A stretch of DNA of 40,826 nucleotides from Sulfurovum sp. (GTDB lineage: Bacteria > Campylobacterota > Campylobacteria > Campylobacterales > Sulfurovaceae): contig JALSHU010000100.1 in the NCBI GenBank assembly GCA_026982075.1, forward strand, positions 1 through 40,826. The letters run 5' to 3'. The notes below the pieces were generated by a model. It did not search any database and had not been told where the DNA came from. It was given only the letters and a program-made list of their open reading frames with translations. This document shows, piece after piece, positions 25,679 to 34,207 of this stretch. Position 1 is the first letter of the stretch; every line of letters begins with the position of its first letter. A program made the position numbers and the translations under genes.

Positions 25679-26458
25679 ATGAAAAAGCTAGTGATTATTG
25701 TAGCAACGATAACTTCGTGTATGTTGGCTGATGATATCAAATTAAGTGATGTTGAGGCAAAATATGCTTCAAAGTCAACCATAGAAGTCACGAAGGATTT
25801 AAAACAGAGTATTAACTTGGGATTTGCAAATACTACAGGGAATACAGAAACCCTAAATCTTAATGGTAAATACACATTAGGCTTTTCTACTTTGGGCTAC
25901 AATGGTCAAGAACTCAAAACAGCATTTGAAACAAGTGCGTATCTCACAAAAAACAATGGCATAACGGACAATGAAGAGTATACTGCAAAGCTTAGTCTAG
26001 AACAGCATATCATCGATGGCTGGTTAGGCTATACATCTTTTTATTGGTTACGTAATACATTTAGAAATTTTGATAATAAGTTTGTATTTGGTGCTGGTGT
26101 GGGTAAAGAAGTTTTTAAACAAGAAAAACATTCACTCAAAATGAAATTGGGTGTGGCATATAATATTGAACAATATACAAATGACCAGCCAGAACATACA
26201 TTTGTGGCACTGACTCAGTATATAGAATATCATTATCACCTGAATGAAATAAGCTCATTTTATATGAAGATAGGTGCATTGGAAAATTTTGATGATTTTG
26301 ATGATTATGAGATACTTACTGTGACAGGGTTTAATTTTTCTGTGGCTGAGAACTTAAGTGTAACCATTGAAGGAGAGGTTCGGTATGATAATCTACCACC
26401 TGTTGGGTTTACAAAAACAGATACAAAATCTATTGTACGTATCGGGTATGACTTTTAG
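25679..26458 (+). CDS. DUF481-type outer-membrane beta-barrel protein
   Basis: 259 residues from the ATG at 25679, which is preceded by a strong AAAGGAGG. The frame is open 111 bases upstream into murC, but that part lacks a signal. A short signal peptide (KKLVIIVATITSCMLA) is followed by LSDVEAKY and about ten amphipathic beta-strands: SINLGFANTTGNTETLNL, ETSAYLTKN, GWLGYTSFYWLRN, up to SIVRIGYDF with the terminal aromatic residue of an outer-membrane barrel. DUF481 members include E. coli YdiY; their function is not known. ITSC could act as a lipobox, but a barrel end makes signal peptidase I more likely. Confidence 0.8.
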   Translation: MKKLVIIVATITSCMLADDIKLSDVEAKYASKSTIEVTKDLKQSINLGFANTTGNTETLNLNGKYTLGFSTLGYNGQELKTAFETSAYLTKNNGITDNEEYTAKLSLEQHIIDGWLGYTSFYWLRNTFRNFDNKFVFGAGVGKEVFKQEKHSLKMKLGVAYNIEQYTNDQPEHTFVALTQYIEYHYHLNEISSFYMKIGALENFDDFDDYEILTVTGFNFSVAENLSVTIEGEVRYDNLPPVGFTKTDTKSIVRIGYDF

Positions 26459-26467
26459 AAGATTTGG

Positions 26468-27073
26468 TTAGAATTTCATTTCTTTGATTTTTTCATATAT
26501 TGACTCCCCCATGATTTTATATCCTGATGCATTTGGGTGTATTTGGTCAATTTTATAGTGAGGATTGGATAAGATCTCTGTAAGTGTATCATTGAGCAGT
26601 GGTATATTCTCTTCTTTTGCAATATCTTCATATAGTTCTAATGGTGAGAGTCCAAATACACTGAAATTTGGTACAGCAATGAGTAAAATATGGATATTTT
26701 GTTTTTTTGCCATCTGTATCATCGTTTTGAGATTCTCTTTTAATGAAGATAAAGAGTGTTGTTGAAGTATGTCATTCCCTCCAAAACAAAGCAAGATTAA
26801 TTTTATAGATGTATCTTGAAGTAGGTTAGGTAGCCGTGAAAGACCATCTTCAGAGGTGTCACCATTGACACCAGCATTGATGACTTTATGATTGAGTAGT
26901 GATGCAAGTACAGAGGGGTAGCTTTGAGACGCGTGTACACCATACCCATATGTAATGCTATCTCCAAAGGCTAAGATAGTGTCTTGAGGTTTGAACATTA
27001 TTTTTCCTGTACTCTTATGTTGAAATGTAAAAATGACAAAGAGAATAAATAGAACAGTCATAAGATATTTCAT
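26468..27073 (-). CDS. Exported GDSL/SGNH-family esterase (TesA-like)
   Basis: 201 residues from the ATG at 27073, which has AAGGA 5 bases upstream; an ATG at 27115 lacks one. A hydrophobic N-terminus (YLMTVLFILFVIFTF) is a signal peptide or membrane anchor. The four SGNH blocks are complete: FGDSITYG (Ser near 39), VNGDTSEDG (Gly), CFGGNDIL (Asn) and DQIHPNASGY (Asp and His). It resembles TesA, the periplasmic lysophospholipase/thioesterase I/arylesterase. The real substrate is unknown. Its end is 9 bases from the convergent DUF481 gene, and it is divergent from mutS2. Confidence 0.88.
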   Translation of the reverse strand: MKYLMTVLFILFVIFTFQHKSTGKIMFKPQDTILAFGDSITYGYGVHASQSYPSVLASLLNHKVINAGVNGDTSEDGLSRLPNLLQDTSIKLILLCFGGNDILQQHSLSSLKENLKTMIQMAKKQNIHILLIAVPNFSVFGLSPLELYEDIAKEENIPLLNDTLTEILSNPHYKIDQIHPNASGYKIMGESIYEKIKEMKF

Positions 27074-27094
27074 ATGCTTCCTTATGTTGGGAGT

Positions 27095-27107
27095 ATTATA
27101 GTATAAT
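27095..27107. promoter_or_regulatory. Symmetric divergent promoter: back-to-back -10 hexamers
   Basis: ATTATA-G-TATAAT is a perfect 13-base palindrome, apart from its central base. TATAAT on the plus strand (27102-27107) points to mutS2, and TATAAT on the minus strand (27100-27095) points to the esterase. Predicted leaders are short, roughly 15-25 bases on each side. Confidence 0.55.
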
Positions 27108-27135
27108 CTCATCAAATATAGCTAGAGGAAAAGCA

Positions 27136-29364
27136 TTGTCTACAGAATATAAAAATGAAAAATCTATTATGCAAAAATTGGATTTGGATGGTTATATTTC
27201 ACAGTTTACACAATTTATGGCAAGAGAAAAACCAATAGCTATGATGGGCGATATCAATCAGCACTACCGTTACATTCAAGCACTTTCTAAAATTCAGTTT
27301 CCGACCCCACCATCTGTACCAAACTTGGATCGTGAATTGGCCCGTATTAAAAAACAGGCTGTACTTTCATTGGATGAAATATATGTGTTCATCCAGATGA
27401 TGTCGTACTTTAATACACTGAATACAGTAGGGTTCACAGAACCTCTTATCTCATGGATAAAAGGGATTGAGATACCTGAAGAAATAGTTGAAATTATAGG
27501 GTATTTTACAGATGAAGGAAATATCAACCCAGCGCATGACGCTGAACTTTATAAACTAGAACGTACGATTAAACAGAATAAAATAGACATTAAAGAAACG
27601 CTATATAAGTTAGCACACTCTTCCACACTTAGAGACTATTTGGTAGATACTCAAGTACATTTTAATGGCGGGGAAGAGACATTATTGGTTAGAGGTGGAT
27701 TTAACAATGTCATTAAAGCCACAGTGGTTGGTAGAAGTGCTTCTGGGTTTTTTTATATTATTCCTCAAAGTATTTCTCACCTTAAAGAGAAAGAAGCAGC
27801 TTTACTCTCTAGTAAAGAAGAGATAATTTACCGTTACTGTAAAGAAATCTCAGCTATTTTTTTTAAATGGGAGCGATTTTTATCTTTTATTAATAAAGAA
27901 TATGACAGGTTTGATCACTATCAGGCACGTGTGGTTTTTGCAAGAGCAAAAGAGTATGAGTTTATTTTACCAAGTAAACAAAAACGTATCAAGTTACAGG
28001 ACTTTTCCCATCCAGCTATAGATAAACCAGTACCGGTTACTATGGATTTTAACAAACAGATAATGTTGATCACTGGGGTAAACGCTGGCGGTAAGACGAT
28101 GCTCTTGAAGTCTATGCTCAGTGCTGTGTACATGTCTAAGCATTTACTCCCTTTTAAATGTGATGCATCTCAGACAGAGGTGGGACACTATAAAAGTATT
28201 GAAGCGGTGATTGATGATCCTCAGTCTGTAAAAAATGATATTTCTACATTTGCAGGACGCATGCAGGAGTTTGCAAAACTTTTTTCCAAAGTAGATGCGA
28301 TTGTGGGAGTCGATGAAATAGAATTGGGAACAGATTCGGATGAGGCAGCTTCTTTGTTTAGGGTGATGTTGGATGAATTACGTAAAAAAGGTATATCTTT
28401 TATTGTTACCACACATCATAAACGTCTGGCTTCACTCATGGCATCAGATGACGAAGTGGAACTCATTGCAGCACTGTATGATGAAAAACGACGTTTACCA
28501 ACCTATACTTTTTTGCAAGGTAGTATTGGAAAAAGTTATGCCTTTGAGACGGCTGAGCGTTATGGTGTGCCTGGCAACATTGTCATGAAAGCCAAAGAGG
28601 TATATGGTGAAGACAAAGATAATTTGAATGAACTCATCGAAAAGTCAACATCATTAGAACGTAAAATGCGTATGAAAATAACAAAAATTGATGAAGAGTT
28701 GAAAGCAGTAGAACAGAAAAGATTTAAACTTGAAGAGGATGAATTAAAGCTTCAAGAGAGTCATAGAAAAGCCATTGCTACACTTGAGAATCGCTATAAC
28801 GCGGCGACGAAAAAAGCACGTGAAGCACTTAAAGCAAAAGAGTCTACAGAAGGGAGGCGTCTTCTAAATGTAGCTCATCAGCGTAAAGATTTTAAACAAA
28901 AAGAGATTCAAAAAGTCGACGAAGTACCACTCAAAGAAGGGGATAAAGTCAAATATCGCTCACATAAAGGCGAACTGATTTCATTGCGTGGAAAAGATGC
29001 TACTATCATCGTGGATGGACTTAAAATGCGTGTGCCTCTTTCACAGCTTAAACGCCGTGGTGATACACCACAGATAAAAGTAAAACCTAAACCATGTAAT
29101 CCTAAAGCGGATGTGAATGTAGAGAAATCAAGTGCATCTGTCTCCGTCAAACTCTTAGGGTTGTATGCAGATGAAGCCATAGATACTGTAGATAAATTTC
29201 TTTCAGATGCATTGGTCAATGGATTACATGAAGTACAGATTATACATGGTACAGGTGGAGGCGTGTTGTCAAAACTTGTTGGGGAATATTTGAAAAATCA
29301 TCCCAAAATAGGAAAGTACTATAGAATGCCTGGAAATATGGGGATAACAGTCGTTGAACTGTAG
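27136..29364 (+). CDS. mutS2: MutS2 (Smr-domain MutS homologue)
   Basis: 742 residues. Helical core, then the MutS ATPase: TGVNAGGKTMLLKS (Walker A), VGVDEIELGTDSDEA (Walker B) and FIVTTHHKRLASL. A long coiled coil follows (about 490-580), then the LKEGDKVKYRSHKGE KOW-like segment, and a C-terminal Smr domain with VQIIHGTGGGVL and NHPKIGKYYRMPG. MutS2 lacks the mismatch-recognition domain. Depending on the species it limits recombination, repairs oxidative damage or rescues collided ribosomes. The usual LDLRG of the Smr domain is VKLLG here. The start is a TTG with GAGGAA about 6 bases upstream. Confidence 0.92.
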   Translation: MSTEYKNEKSIMQKLDLDGYISQFTQFMAREKPIAMMGDINQHYRYIQALSKIQFPTPPSVPNLDRELARIKKQAVLSLDEIYVFIQMMSYFNTLNTVGFTEPLISWIKGIEIPEEIVEIIGYFTDEGNINPAHDAELYKLERTIKQNKIDIKETLYKLAHSSTLRDYLVDTQVHFNGGEETLLVRGGFNNVIKATVVGRSASGFFYIIPQSISHLKEKEAALLSSKEEIIYRYCKEISAIFFKWERFLSFINKEYDRFDHYQARVVFARAKEYEFILPSKQKRIKLQDFSHPAIDKPVPVTMDFNKQIMLITGVNAGGKTMLLKSMLSAVYMSKHLLPFKCDASQTEVGHYKSIEAVIDDPQSVKNDISTFAGRMQEFAKLFSKVDAIVGVDEIELGTDSDEAASLFRVMLDELRKKGISFIVTTHHKRLASLMASDDEVELIAALYDEKRRLPTYTFLQGSIGKSYAFETAERYGVPGNIVMKAKEVYGEDKDNLNELIEKSTSLERKMRMKITKIDEELKAVEQKRFKLEEDELKLQESHRKAIATLENRYNAATKKAREALKAKESTEGRRLLNVAHQRKDFKQKEIQKVDEVPLKEGDKVKYRSHKGELISLRGKDATIIVDGLKMRVPLSQLKRRGDTPQIKVKPKPCNPKADVNVEKSSASVSVKLLGLYADEAIDTVDKFLSDALVNGLHEVQIIHGTGGGVLSKLVGEYLKNHPKIGKYYRMPGNMGITVVEL

Positions 29365-29385
29365 CTAAGTTTTAACTCCAAAAGG

Positions 29386-29391
29386 TATAAT
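29386..29391 (+). promoter_or_regulatory. Possible -10 element for the 29.4-34.2 kb operon
   Basis: TATAAT in the 58-base gap after mutS2, 31 bases before the next GTG start. No -35 is evident. Confidence 0.4.
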
Positions 29392-29422
29392 ATATCTTAA
29401 TGAATTTGATCAGGAGAATACT

Positions 29423-30001
29423 GTGAATCTAACAGATGCAGGAAGAGAAATAAAAAAAGAATTGAGTGGTGATGAAAAAGTTTTAGAAAGTGTCTTTAAG
29501 TTAGAAACACTGTATAAAAAATATAAATTTATACTTTGGGCGTTAGTCATTGCGGTGGTTCTTTTTTTTATCGGAAGATCTGTGATGCAAAGTATGCATG
29601 AGGCAAAACTTCTTGAAGCAAATGAAGCATATTTGACTTTGCAGACAAAACCAGAAGACACACAGGCACTTATGATTCTACAAGAAAAAAACCCCGCATT
29701 GTATGAATTATTTACCTATACGCAAGCAACACAGAAAGAGGATATTAGTGTACTAGAAGCTTTAAGTAGTAGCAATAACCCTGTTGTTGCAGATGCAAGT
29801 AACTATGCACAAAGTGTTTTGAAGCAAAAACCAGTAGATTCCATACTTTATGAAGAAATGGCTTTATTTCAACAGGCATATCTTGAGATTAAGGCTGGTG
29901 ATGTAAAGTCAGCCAAACAAAAGTTGAATCTCATTGATGAGCGCTCTCCATTGTTTATGATTGCTTCGTTACTCAAGCATTCAACAATAAAGGCAAAATA
30001 A
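29423..30001 (+). CDS. Membrane-anchored YfgM-like protein
   Basis: 192 residues. A charged cytoplasmic N-terminus (about 35 residues) is followed by one membrane helix (KFILWALVIAVVLFFIGRSV) and a helical periplasmic domain with TPR-like repeats (EEMALFQQAYLEIKAGDVKS). This architecture matches YfgM, a periplasmic chaperone-like partner of the Sec translocon in E. coli, whose gene sits next to bamB. The start is GTG with CAGGAGA about 6 bases upstream. The next gene begins immediately at its stop (TAATG) and encodes a beta-propeller-like lipoprotein, reinforcing the YfgM-BamB parallel. Sequence identity to YfgM cannot be judged by eye. Confidence 0.7.
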   Translation: MNLTDAGREIKKELSGDEKVLESVFKLETLYKKYKFILWALVIAVVLFFIGRSVMQSMHEAKLLEANEAYLTLQTKPEDTQALMILQEKNPALYELFTYTQATQKEDISVLEALSSSNNPVVADASNYAQSVLKQKPVDSILYEEMALFQQAYLEIKAGDVKSAKQKLNLIDERSPLFMIASLLKHSTIKAK

Positions 30002-31008
30002 TGAAATATTTGGTTTATATTACGCTTACTGCGACCATGGTAGTGCTTTCAGCATGTAGTAGTAAACAATATTTTGAACCAGAGATGACCTATGATGCAC
30101 CTACAAGTGCATACGGAGGGGTAATTGTTGATTTAAGTCGTGATGGTGCAACACTTGAAAATGGAAAATATATCGGTAAATCAGGGACAAGTAATATTAC
30201 TCTTGGTGAGGGATATAGGTTTTTAAGTGAAAGTAAATATTATGTTTTAGCATCCAATGTTGAAGGTATGTTAAAGATAATTGACAAAAAAACAAATGAA
30301 TCAATCCGTGAAGTTTCTTTAGGAGTTCCTATCGTGTCAGCAACAATACGAAAGGGGATAGTAGCATATATTCTTAACAATAATACTTTTGGAATTTATA
30401 ATATACCTGACAATAAAAAAGTTGTTGAAAATCGTTCTGAAAGAACGTATGCTATTGACACAAGAGCAGCAAGTCCGATGTTTATCGATAATCTAGCTGT
30501 AATGCCGATGCTTGATGGTAAATTAATTATTGTAGATATAGAGAATAGTCAGAATGCTAAAGTAGTCTATCTAAGTAGTTATAAAGCATTTAACAACATT
30601 ATATACTTGTCTCGTATGGGTAATACCATGGTGGCTGCGACACCGAAAAAAATCATTTCTTTAGGGGATAATGGTAAACAAGAATATCATGCAAATATTT
30701 CTGAAGTGGCAATAACAAAGGGATATGTCTATGTGTTTACAAAAGAAGGAAATATCGTAAGACTGAATAGTCATTTTGAAGTGATAGCAGAAAAGAAGTT
30801 TAAATTTGCACATTTCTCAGTAGCAACAACGTTTGACAAAAAAGTATTTGCACTCGATCAGCAAGGTTCGCTTATTGTATTGTCTGCTGATTTAAGTAAG
30901 TTTAAAATTTATGATATAGGGGAAGTGGATGCTCCAGCATTTATCACTGGAACAAAGCTCTATAAAGATGGTAAGATTATTGAATTATCAAATTTAGGTT
31001 ATGAATAG
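30001..31008 (+). CDS. Outer-membrane lipoprotein with beta-propeller-like repeats (BamB-like candidate)
   Basis: 335 residues. The lipobox VLSAC places the lipidated cysteine at 19, followed by Ser, which favours sorting to the outer membrane. The mature protein is almost all beta-strand, with repeating blocks of the form KYYVLASNVEGMLKIIDKKT, NLAVMPMLDGKLIIVDIE, GYVYVFTKEGNIVRLN and KKVFALDQQGSLIVLS. Each has a hydrophobic strand, an exposed turn with Gly, and a second strand, as in PQQ or WD-type propellers. BamB of the outer-membrane assembly machine is a lipoprotein propeller encoded after yfgM. The same order here supports, but does not prove, a BamB-like role. Confidence 0.7.
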   Translation: MKYLVYITLTATMVVLSACSSKQYFEPEMTYDAPTSAYGGVIVDLSRDGATLENGKYIGKSGTSNITLGEGYRFLSESKYYVLASNVEGMLKIIDKKTNESIREVSLGVPIVSATIRKGIVAYILNNNTFGIYNIPDNKKVVENRSERTYAIDTRAASPMFIDNLAVMPMLDGKLIIVDIENSQNAKVVYLSSYKAFNNIIYLSRMGNTMVAATPKKIISLGDNGKQEYHANISEVAITKGYVYVFTKEGNIVRLNSHFEVIAEKKFKFAHFSVATTFDKKVFALDQQGSLIVLSADLSKFKIYDIGEVDAPAFITGTKLYKDGKIIELSNLGYE

Positions 31009-31828
31009 TAATCTGAGTAATTTACTTGTTGCATTTGAAGAATACTTGAGCGTAACAAAAGCTTTGGACAGTTTGACTATAAGTTCTTATATCTCAGATT
31101 TAAAACAACTAGAAACACATTCTAAAAAAGTACTTACAAAATTAAGTACGACAGATGTGTTAGCTTTCCTCTCTACATTTGAAAATAAAAGAACACTTAA
31201 TCGTAAGTTGTCTTCTATCAATGTGTTCTTTTATTTTTGTCACATACAAAGTTTCACCCATGAAAAGATTAAAATACCTATGGCAAAAGTACCTAAAAAC
31301 CTTCCAAAATATGTGAGTAATGAGGAAATATTAGATGGTATTAATGTAATTGATAGAAGGACTGTAACAGGCTTACGTGATTATGCCTTGATACTTTTTC
31401 TGTATGCCAGTGGATGTCGGATTACTGAAGCACTTAGCGTACAACGTACGGATATAGTGGAAGGTTGGCTTAAAATCCGTTTTGCAAAAGGTGAAAAAGA
31501 GAGGGTTGTTCCTCTCGCACCAGTGGCCACAGAAGCAATGGAGCGTTACTTATCAGAACAAACACTTGCCAGCCCGTATATATGGTTAAATTATAGGGGG
31601 GAGCAACTGAGTCGGATTTCGGCGTATAAGATAGTTAAAAAATATTTGGGAGTATCTCCACATGTATTGCGACACTCTTTTGCCTCATCACTCATTATTG
31701 GTGGCGCTGATTTGCGTGTGGTGCAAGAGTTACTGGGACATGCTTCATTAGAGACGACACAAATTTATACGCATATACAGAAACAAAATCTAGCAGAAAC
31801 GATGCATGCATATCATCCTTTACGATGA
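31001..31828 (+). CDS. Xer-type tyrosine recombinase
   Basis: 275 residues. N-terminal SAM-like core-binding domain (about 1-95) and catalytic domain with the full active site: R140 (SGCRITEAL), K163 (FAKGEKERVV), H221 and R224 (HVLRHSFAS), H247 (LLGHASLETT) and Y256 (QIYTHI). Expected to resolve chromosome dimers at a dif site. Campylobacterota often use a single recombinase, XerH; this protein is shorter than Helicobacter XerH and nearer XerC/D in length. The start overlaps the lipoprotein gene by 8 bases. Housekeeping neighbours and the absence of integrase partners argue against a mobile element. I found no dif-like site in the window. Confidence 0.88.
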   Translation: MNSNLSNLLVAFEEYLSVTKALDSLTISSYISDLKQLETHSKKVLTKLSTTDVLAFLSTFENKRTLNRKLSSINVFFYFCHIQSFTHEKIKIPMAKVPKNLPKYVSNEEILDGINVIDRRTVTGLRDYALILFLYASGCRITEALSVQRTDIVEGWLKIRFAKGEKERVVPLAPVATEAMERYLSEQTLASPYIWLNYRGEQLSRISAYKIVKKYLGVSPHVLRHSFASSLIIGGADLRVVQELLGHASLETTQIYTHIQKQNLAETMHAYHPLR

Positions 31829-31882
31829 TTTAGATAGGATAAAATGATGACAAGTATTACAATAAAATCAGTGAGAGAATAA

Positions 31883-32221
31883 ATGGAAAATCTTAAAACT
31901 ATCGTTGAGTTTTTACAAACAAAACAAATCATTTTTAAATCTTTTAAAGAAGTAAGCCCTAAAGAACTGGGAACCCGAAAAAAAGTAAGTATCTATATCG
32001 GCACAGACTTACAAGGGTATTATGCTGATATTATGTGGCTGGAAAAGAAGAGTAGGGTATTACGTAAAGAAGTAGAAGAATTGATAAAACTACATGAAAA
32101 GTTGGAAAAGTATATAGACAGCAGTATTAAAAAAAAGTACATTATTATCGTGGCACCTTTATGTTCAAAAGCAAAAGTATTGTTAGAAGAAAAAAATTGG
32201 AAAGTTTGGCACCATGTCTAA
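31883..32221 (+). CDS. Unknown conserved-looking protein upstream of coaX
   Basis: 112 residues, basic, soluble. A predicted coiled coil (about 52-78, WLEKKSRVLRKEVEELIKLH) separates an N-terminal alpha/beta segment with VSIYIGTDLQGYY from a C-terminal strand IIIVAPLCSKAKVLLEE. The YIGTD...IIIVAPLCSKA pattern suggests a small Rossmann-like fold, but I recognise no family. Its last 8 bases overlap the coaX start, so it is translated as part of this operon. GAGAG precedes the ATG. Confidence 0.65.
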   Translation: MENLKTIVEFLQTKQIIFKSFKEVSPKELGTRKKVSIYIGTDLQGYYADIMWLEKKSRVLRKEVEELIKLHEKLEKYIDSSIKKKYIIIVAPLCSKAKVLLEEKNWKVWHHV

Positions 32222-32840
32222 CGTACTCTTGGCTGATATTGGGAATACATATTTCCATATTTATGATGGTACAAAAATTGTACACTTGAAATATACTGAT
32301 GCACTAGAGAGATATAAAGATGAACGTATTTTTTATATTTCGGTTAAACATGAACTGTCAGATGAAATTAAAAACATAAAAAAATGGAAAAATATATCTT
32401 CTTTGATGCATATAGAGGGAGCGTACGATACGATGGGCATTGATAGGAAAGCACTCTGTTTAAGTCATTATAATGGGGTGTTTGTGGATGCGGGTTCTGC
32501 TATTACTGTAGATGTTGTGAAAGAAGGAAAATATATAGGAGGCTTTATATTACCAGGGCTGAAAGCATATATACAAGCCTATAAAATGATTTCTCCCGCA
32601 TTAGATACAAGTTTATATCAAAATCTTAGTTTAGAGAACTTGGCAACTACAACAAAAGAGCAGATAAGCTATGGTATAATCGCGTCAATTAAAGCACTCA
32701 TAGACAAACATAGTGATGGCAAAAAACTCTACTTTACTGGTGGTGATGGTGAGTTTCTTTCAAGCTTTTTTAAAGATGCTAACTATGATGAAATGTTAGT
32801 CTTTTATGGGATGCAAAAAGCTATAAATTATAAGGGTTGA
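32214..32840 (+). CDS. coaX: Type III pantothenate kinase
   Basis: 208 residues of ASKHA-fold kinase that phosphorylates pantothenate in the first step of coenzyme A synthesis. LLADIGNTYFHIYDG is the phosphate 1 loop. MGIDRKAL is a pantothenate-site motif, VDAGSAITVDVV the phosphate 2 region with its conserved Asp, GGFILPGLKAY the next conserved block, and YFTGGDGEFL the adenosine loop. The protein is shorter than the usual 240-260 residues, as is typical of Campylobacterota. It overlaps the gene before it and lies one base from hisG. Confidence 0.92.
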   Translation: MSNVLLADIGNTYFHIYDGTKIVHLKYTDALERYKDERIFYISVKHELSDEIKNIKKWKNISSLMHIEGAYDTMGIDRKALCLSHYNGVFVDAGSAITVDVVKEGKYIGGFILPGLKAYIQAYKMISPALDTSLYQNLSLENLATTTKEQISYGIIASIKALIDKHSDGKKLYFTGGDGEFLSSFFKDANYDEMLVFYGMQKAINYKG

Positions 32841-32841
32841 C

Positions 32842-33462
32842 ATGTTAACAGTAGCACTTCCAAAAGGAAGAATAGCAGAACAGACATTAGAGATATTTGC
32901 AGAGATATTTGGTGGAGAGTTTAAATTTGAGGGTAGAGAACTCATTCTAGATATGGGTGAGTTTCGTTTTTTAAATGTACGTAATCAGGATGTACCTACT
33001 TATGTAGAACATGGTGCTGCTGATATTGGTGTGGTAGGACTGGATGTGATTACTGAAAAAGAATTAGATATCATTCAACTTCTTGATATGCAGCTAGGTA
33101 AATGTAAGGTTGCTATCGGCATTAAAAATGAAGATGAGCTAGACTGGTCACGCCCTAATATTAAAGTAGCTACAAAAATGGTTAACATTACAAAAAACTA
33201 TTTTGCACAAAAAGCAGTGGGGGTAGAAGTAGTCAAACTTTATGGTTCTATCGAGCTTGCTCCACTTGTTGGACTTGCTGATGCGATTGTAGATATCGTT
33301 GAAACAGGGAATACGATGAGAGAAAATGGACTCAAGGTTGCTGAAGATATCATGGACTCTTCTGCACATCTCATAGCAAACAAAAACAGTTTTTATGCTA
33401 AGAAGACCGAAATACTTTCATTGTATGAAAAAATAAAAACTGTTGTAGAAAGAAATGCCTAA
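32842..33462 (+). CDS. hisG: ATP phosphoribosyltransferase, short form
   Basis: 206 residues. Catalyses the first step of histidine synthesis. LPKGRIAEQTLEIF opens the catalytic domain. QDVPTYVEHGAADIGVVGLD and the signature VKLYGSIELAPLVGLADAIV (ending VETGNTM) are intact. It lacks the C-terminal histidine-binding regulatory domain of long HisG (about 290 residues). Short HisG enzymes normally need the HisZ regulatory subunit, which is not in this window. It also supplies histidine, a substrate of OvoA, though no direct link is implied. Confidence 0.93.
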   Translation: MLTVALPKGRIAEQTLEIFAEIFGGEFKFEGRELILDMGEFRFLNVRNQDVPTYVEHGAADIGVVGLDVITEKELDIIQLLDMQLGKCKVAIGIKNEDELDWSRPNIKVATKMVNITKNYFAQKAVGVEVVKLYGSIELAPLVGLADAIVDIVETGNTMRENGLKVAEDIMDSSAHLIANKNSFYAKKTEILSLYEKIKTVVERNA

Positions 33463-34168
33463 GACGTACACTATGTCTACTTCACTGGACCTTTATGCTA
33501 AAGTAGAGGATCTTCTCGGAGTAAAAGAGGCTGCGCCCCGTCTGTATGCACATTATCTTTTATTTTTAAATACAATTGATTTTGAAACACTTCTTGATGT
33601 TGGGTGTGGATCTGGAGACTTTTTATTGCAGATGCAAAAAGCATTGGAGATTTCGCAGGTCAAAGGTATTGATTTAAGCCCTTTAATGGTGGCAAAGACA
33701 TGTGAATACGCAATAGATGCGGAGTGTATAGACCTTTGTGACTTAGAGGGAAAATATGATGTGATTACAGCTGTATTTGACATGCTTAATTACTTAACAC
33801 CTATACAATTACAATCATTTTTATTTTGTGTAAAAAATCATTTAAATGAAGGTGGTTTTTTTCTTTGTGATATCAATACTCTTTATGGATTTGAAAATGT
33901 AGCTGTGGGCTCGTTTATTGTAGATGATGAAGAGAGATTTTTAACCGTTGATAGTGACTTTGAAGAGGATGAGTATATTTCAGAATTTACGCTCTTTGAG
34001 AAAGAAAAGAATCTCTACAAAAAGTCCCAAGAAACCATAAAACAATATTATCATAGTGTGGAAGAATTGGTTAAATTGTCAGGGTTGGAATTGCTTTTAA
34101 GTGATGATGTGAATTTATATGGTTTAGAGGAAGCTGATAAAGTATTCGTGGTATTCAAGAAAGCGTAG
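33455..34168 (+). CDS. Class I SAM-dependent methyltransferase of unknown substrate
   Basis: 237 residues. LLDVGCGSGDFLLQMQ (about 47-62) is the SAM-binding motif I. VKGIDLSPLMV supplies the acidic residue for the ribose, and YDVITAVFDMLNYL is the post-motif region common to small-molecule methyltransferases. The substrate cannot be predicted. The first ATG (33455) overlaps hisG by 8 bases; an ATG six codons later (33473) is possible. Last gene of the plus-strand operon, followed directly by a strong hairpin. Confidence 0.85.
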   Translation: MPKTYTMSTSLDLYAKVEDLLGVKEAAPRLYAHYLLFLNTIDFETLLDVGCGSGDFLLQMQKALEISQVKGIDLSPLMVAKTCEYAIDAECIDLCDLEGKYDVITAVFDMLNYLTPIQLQSFLFCVKNHLNEGGFFLCDINTLYGFENVAVGSFIVDDEERFLTVDSDFEEDEYISEFTLFEKEKNLYKKSQETIKQYYHSVEELVKLSGLELLLSDDVNLYGLEEADKVFVVFKKA

Positions 34169-34190
34169 GGTGCGCTACTAAGCGCGCCCT
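34167..34190. terminator. Bidirectional hairpin between the methyltransferase gene and rpsR
   Basis: AGGGTGCGCT (34167-34176) pairs with AGCGCGCCCT (34181-34190) over a 4-base loop: 10 bp with one G-U wobble, GC-rich and overlapping the last bases of the methyltransferase stop. It lies between convergent operons. A long U-run is absent on both sides, so termination may be imperfect. Confidence 0.65.
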
Positions 34191-34207
34191 GCTAAAATAG
34201 TTTATGA

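Noticed and set aside
31001-31828. Reading the Xer-type gene as an integrase of a mobile element
   Set aside because: The neighbours are housekeeping genes in a tight operon, with no att repeats, no tRNA and no phage or plasmid genes.
31829-31882. A dif site next to the Xer recombinase
   Set aside because: The gap shows no convincing pair of 11-bp recombinase arms around a 6-bp centre.
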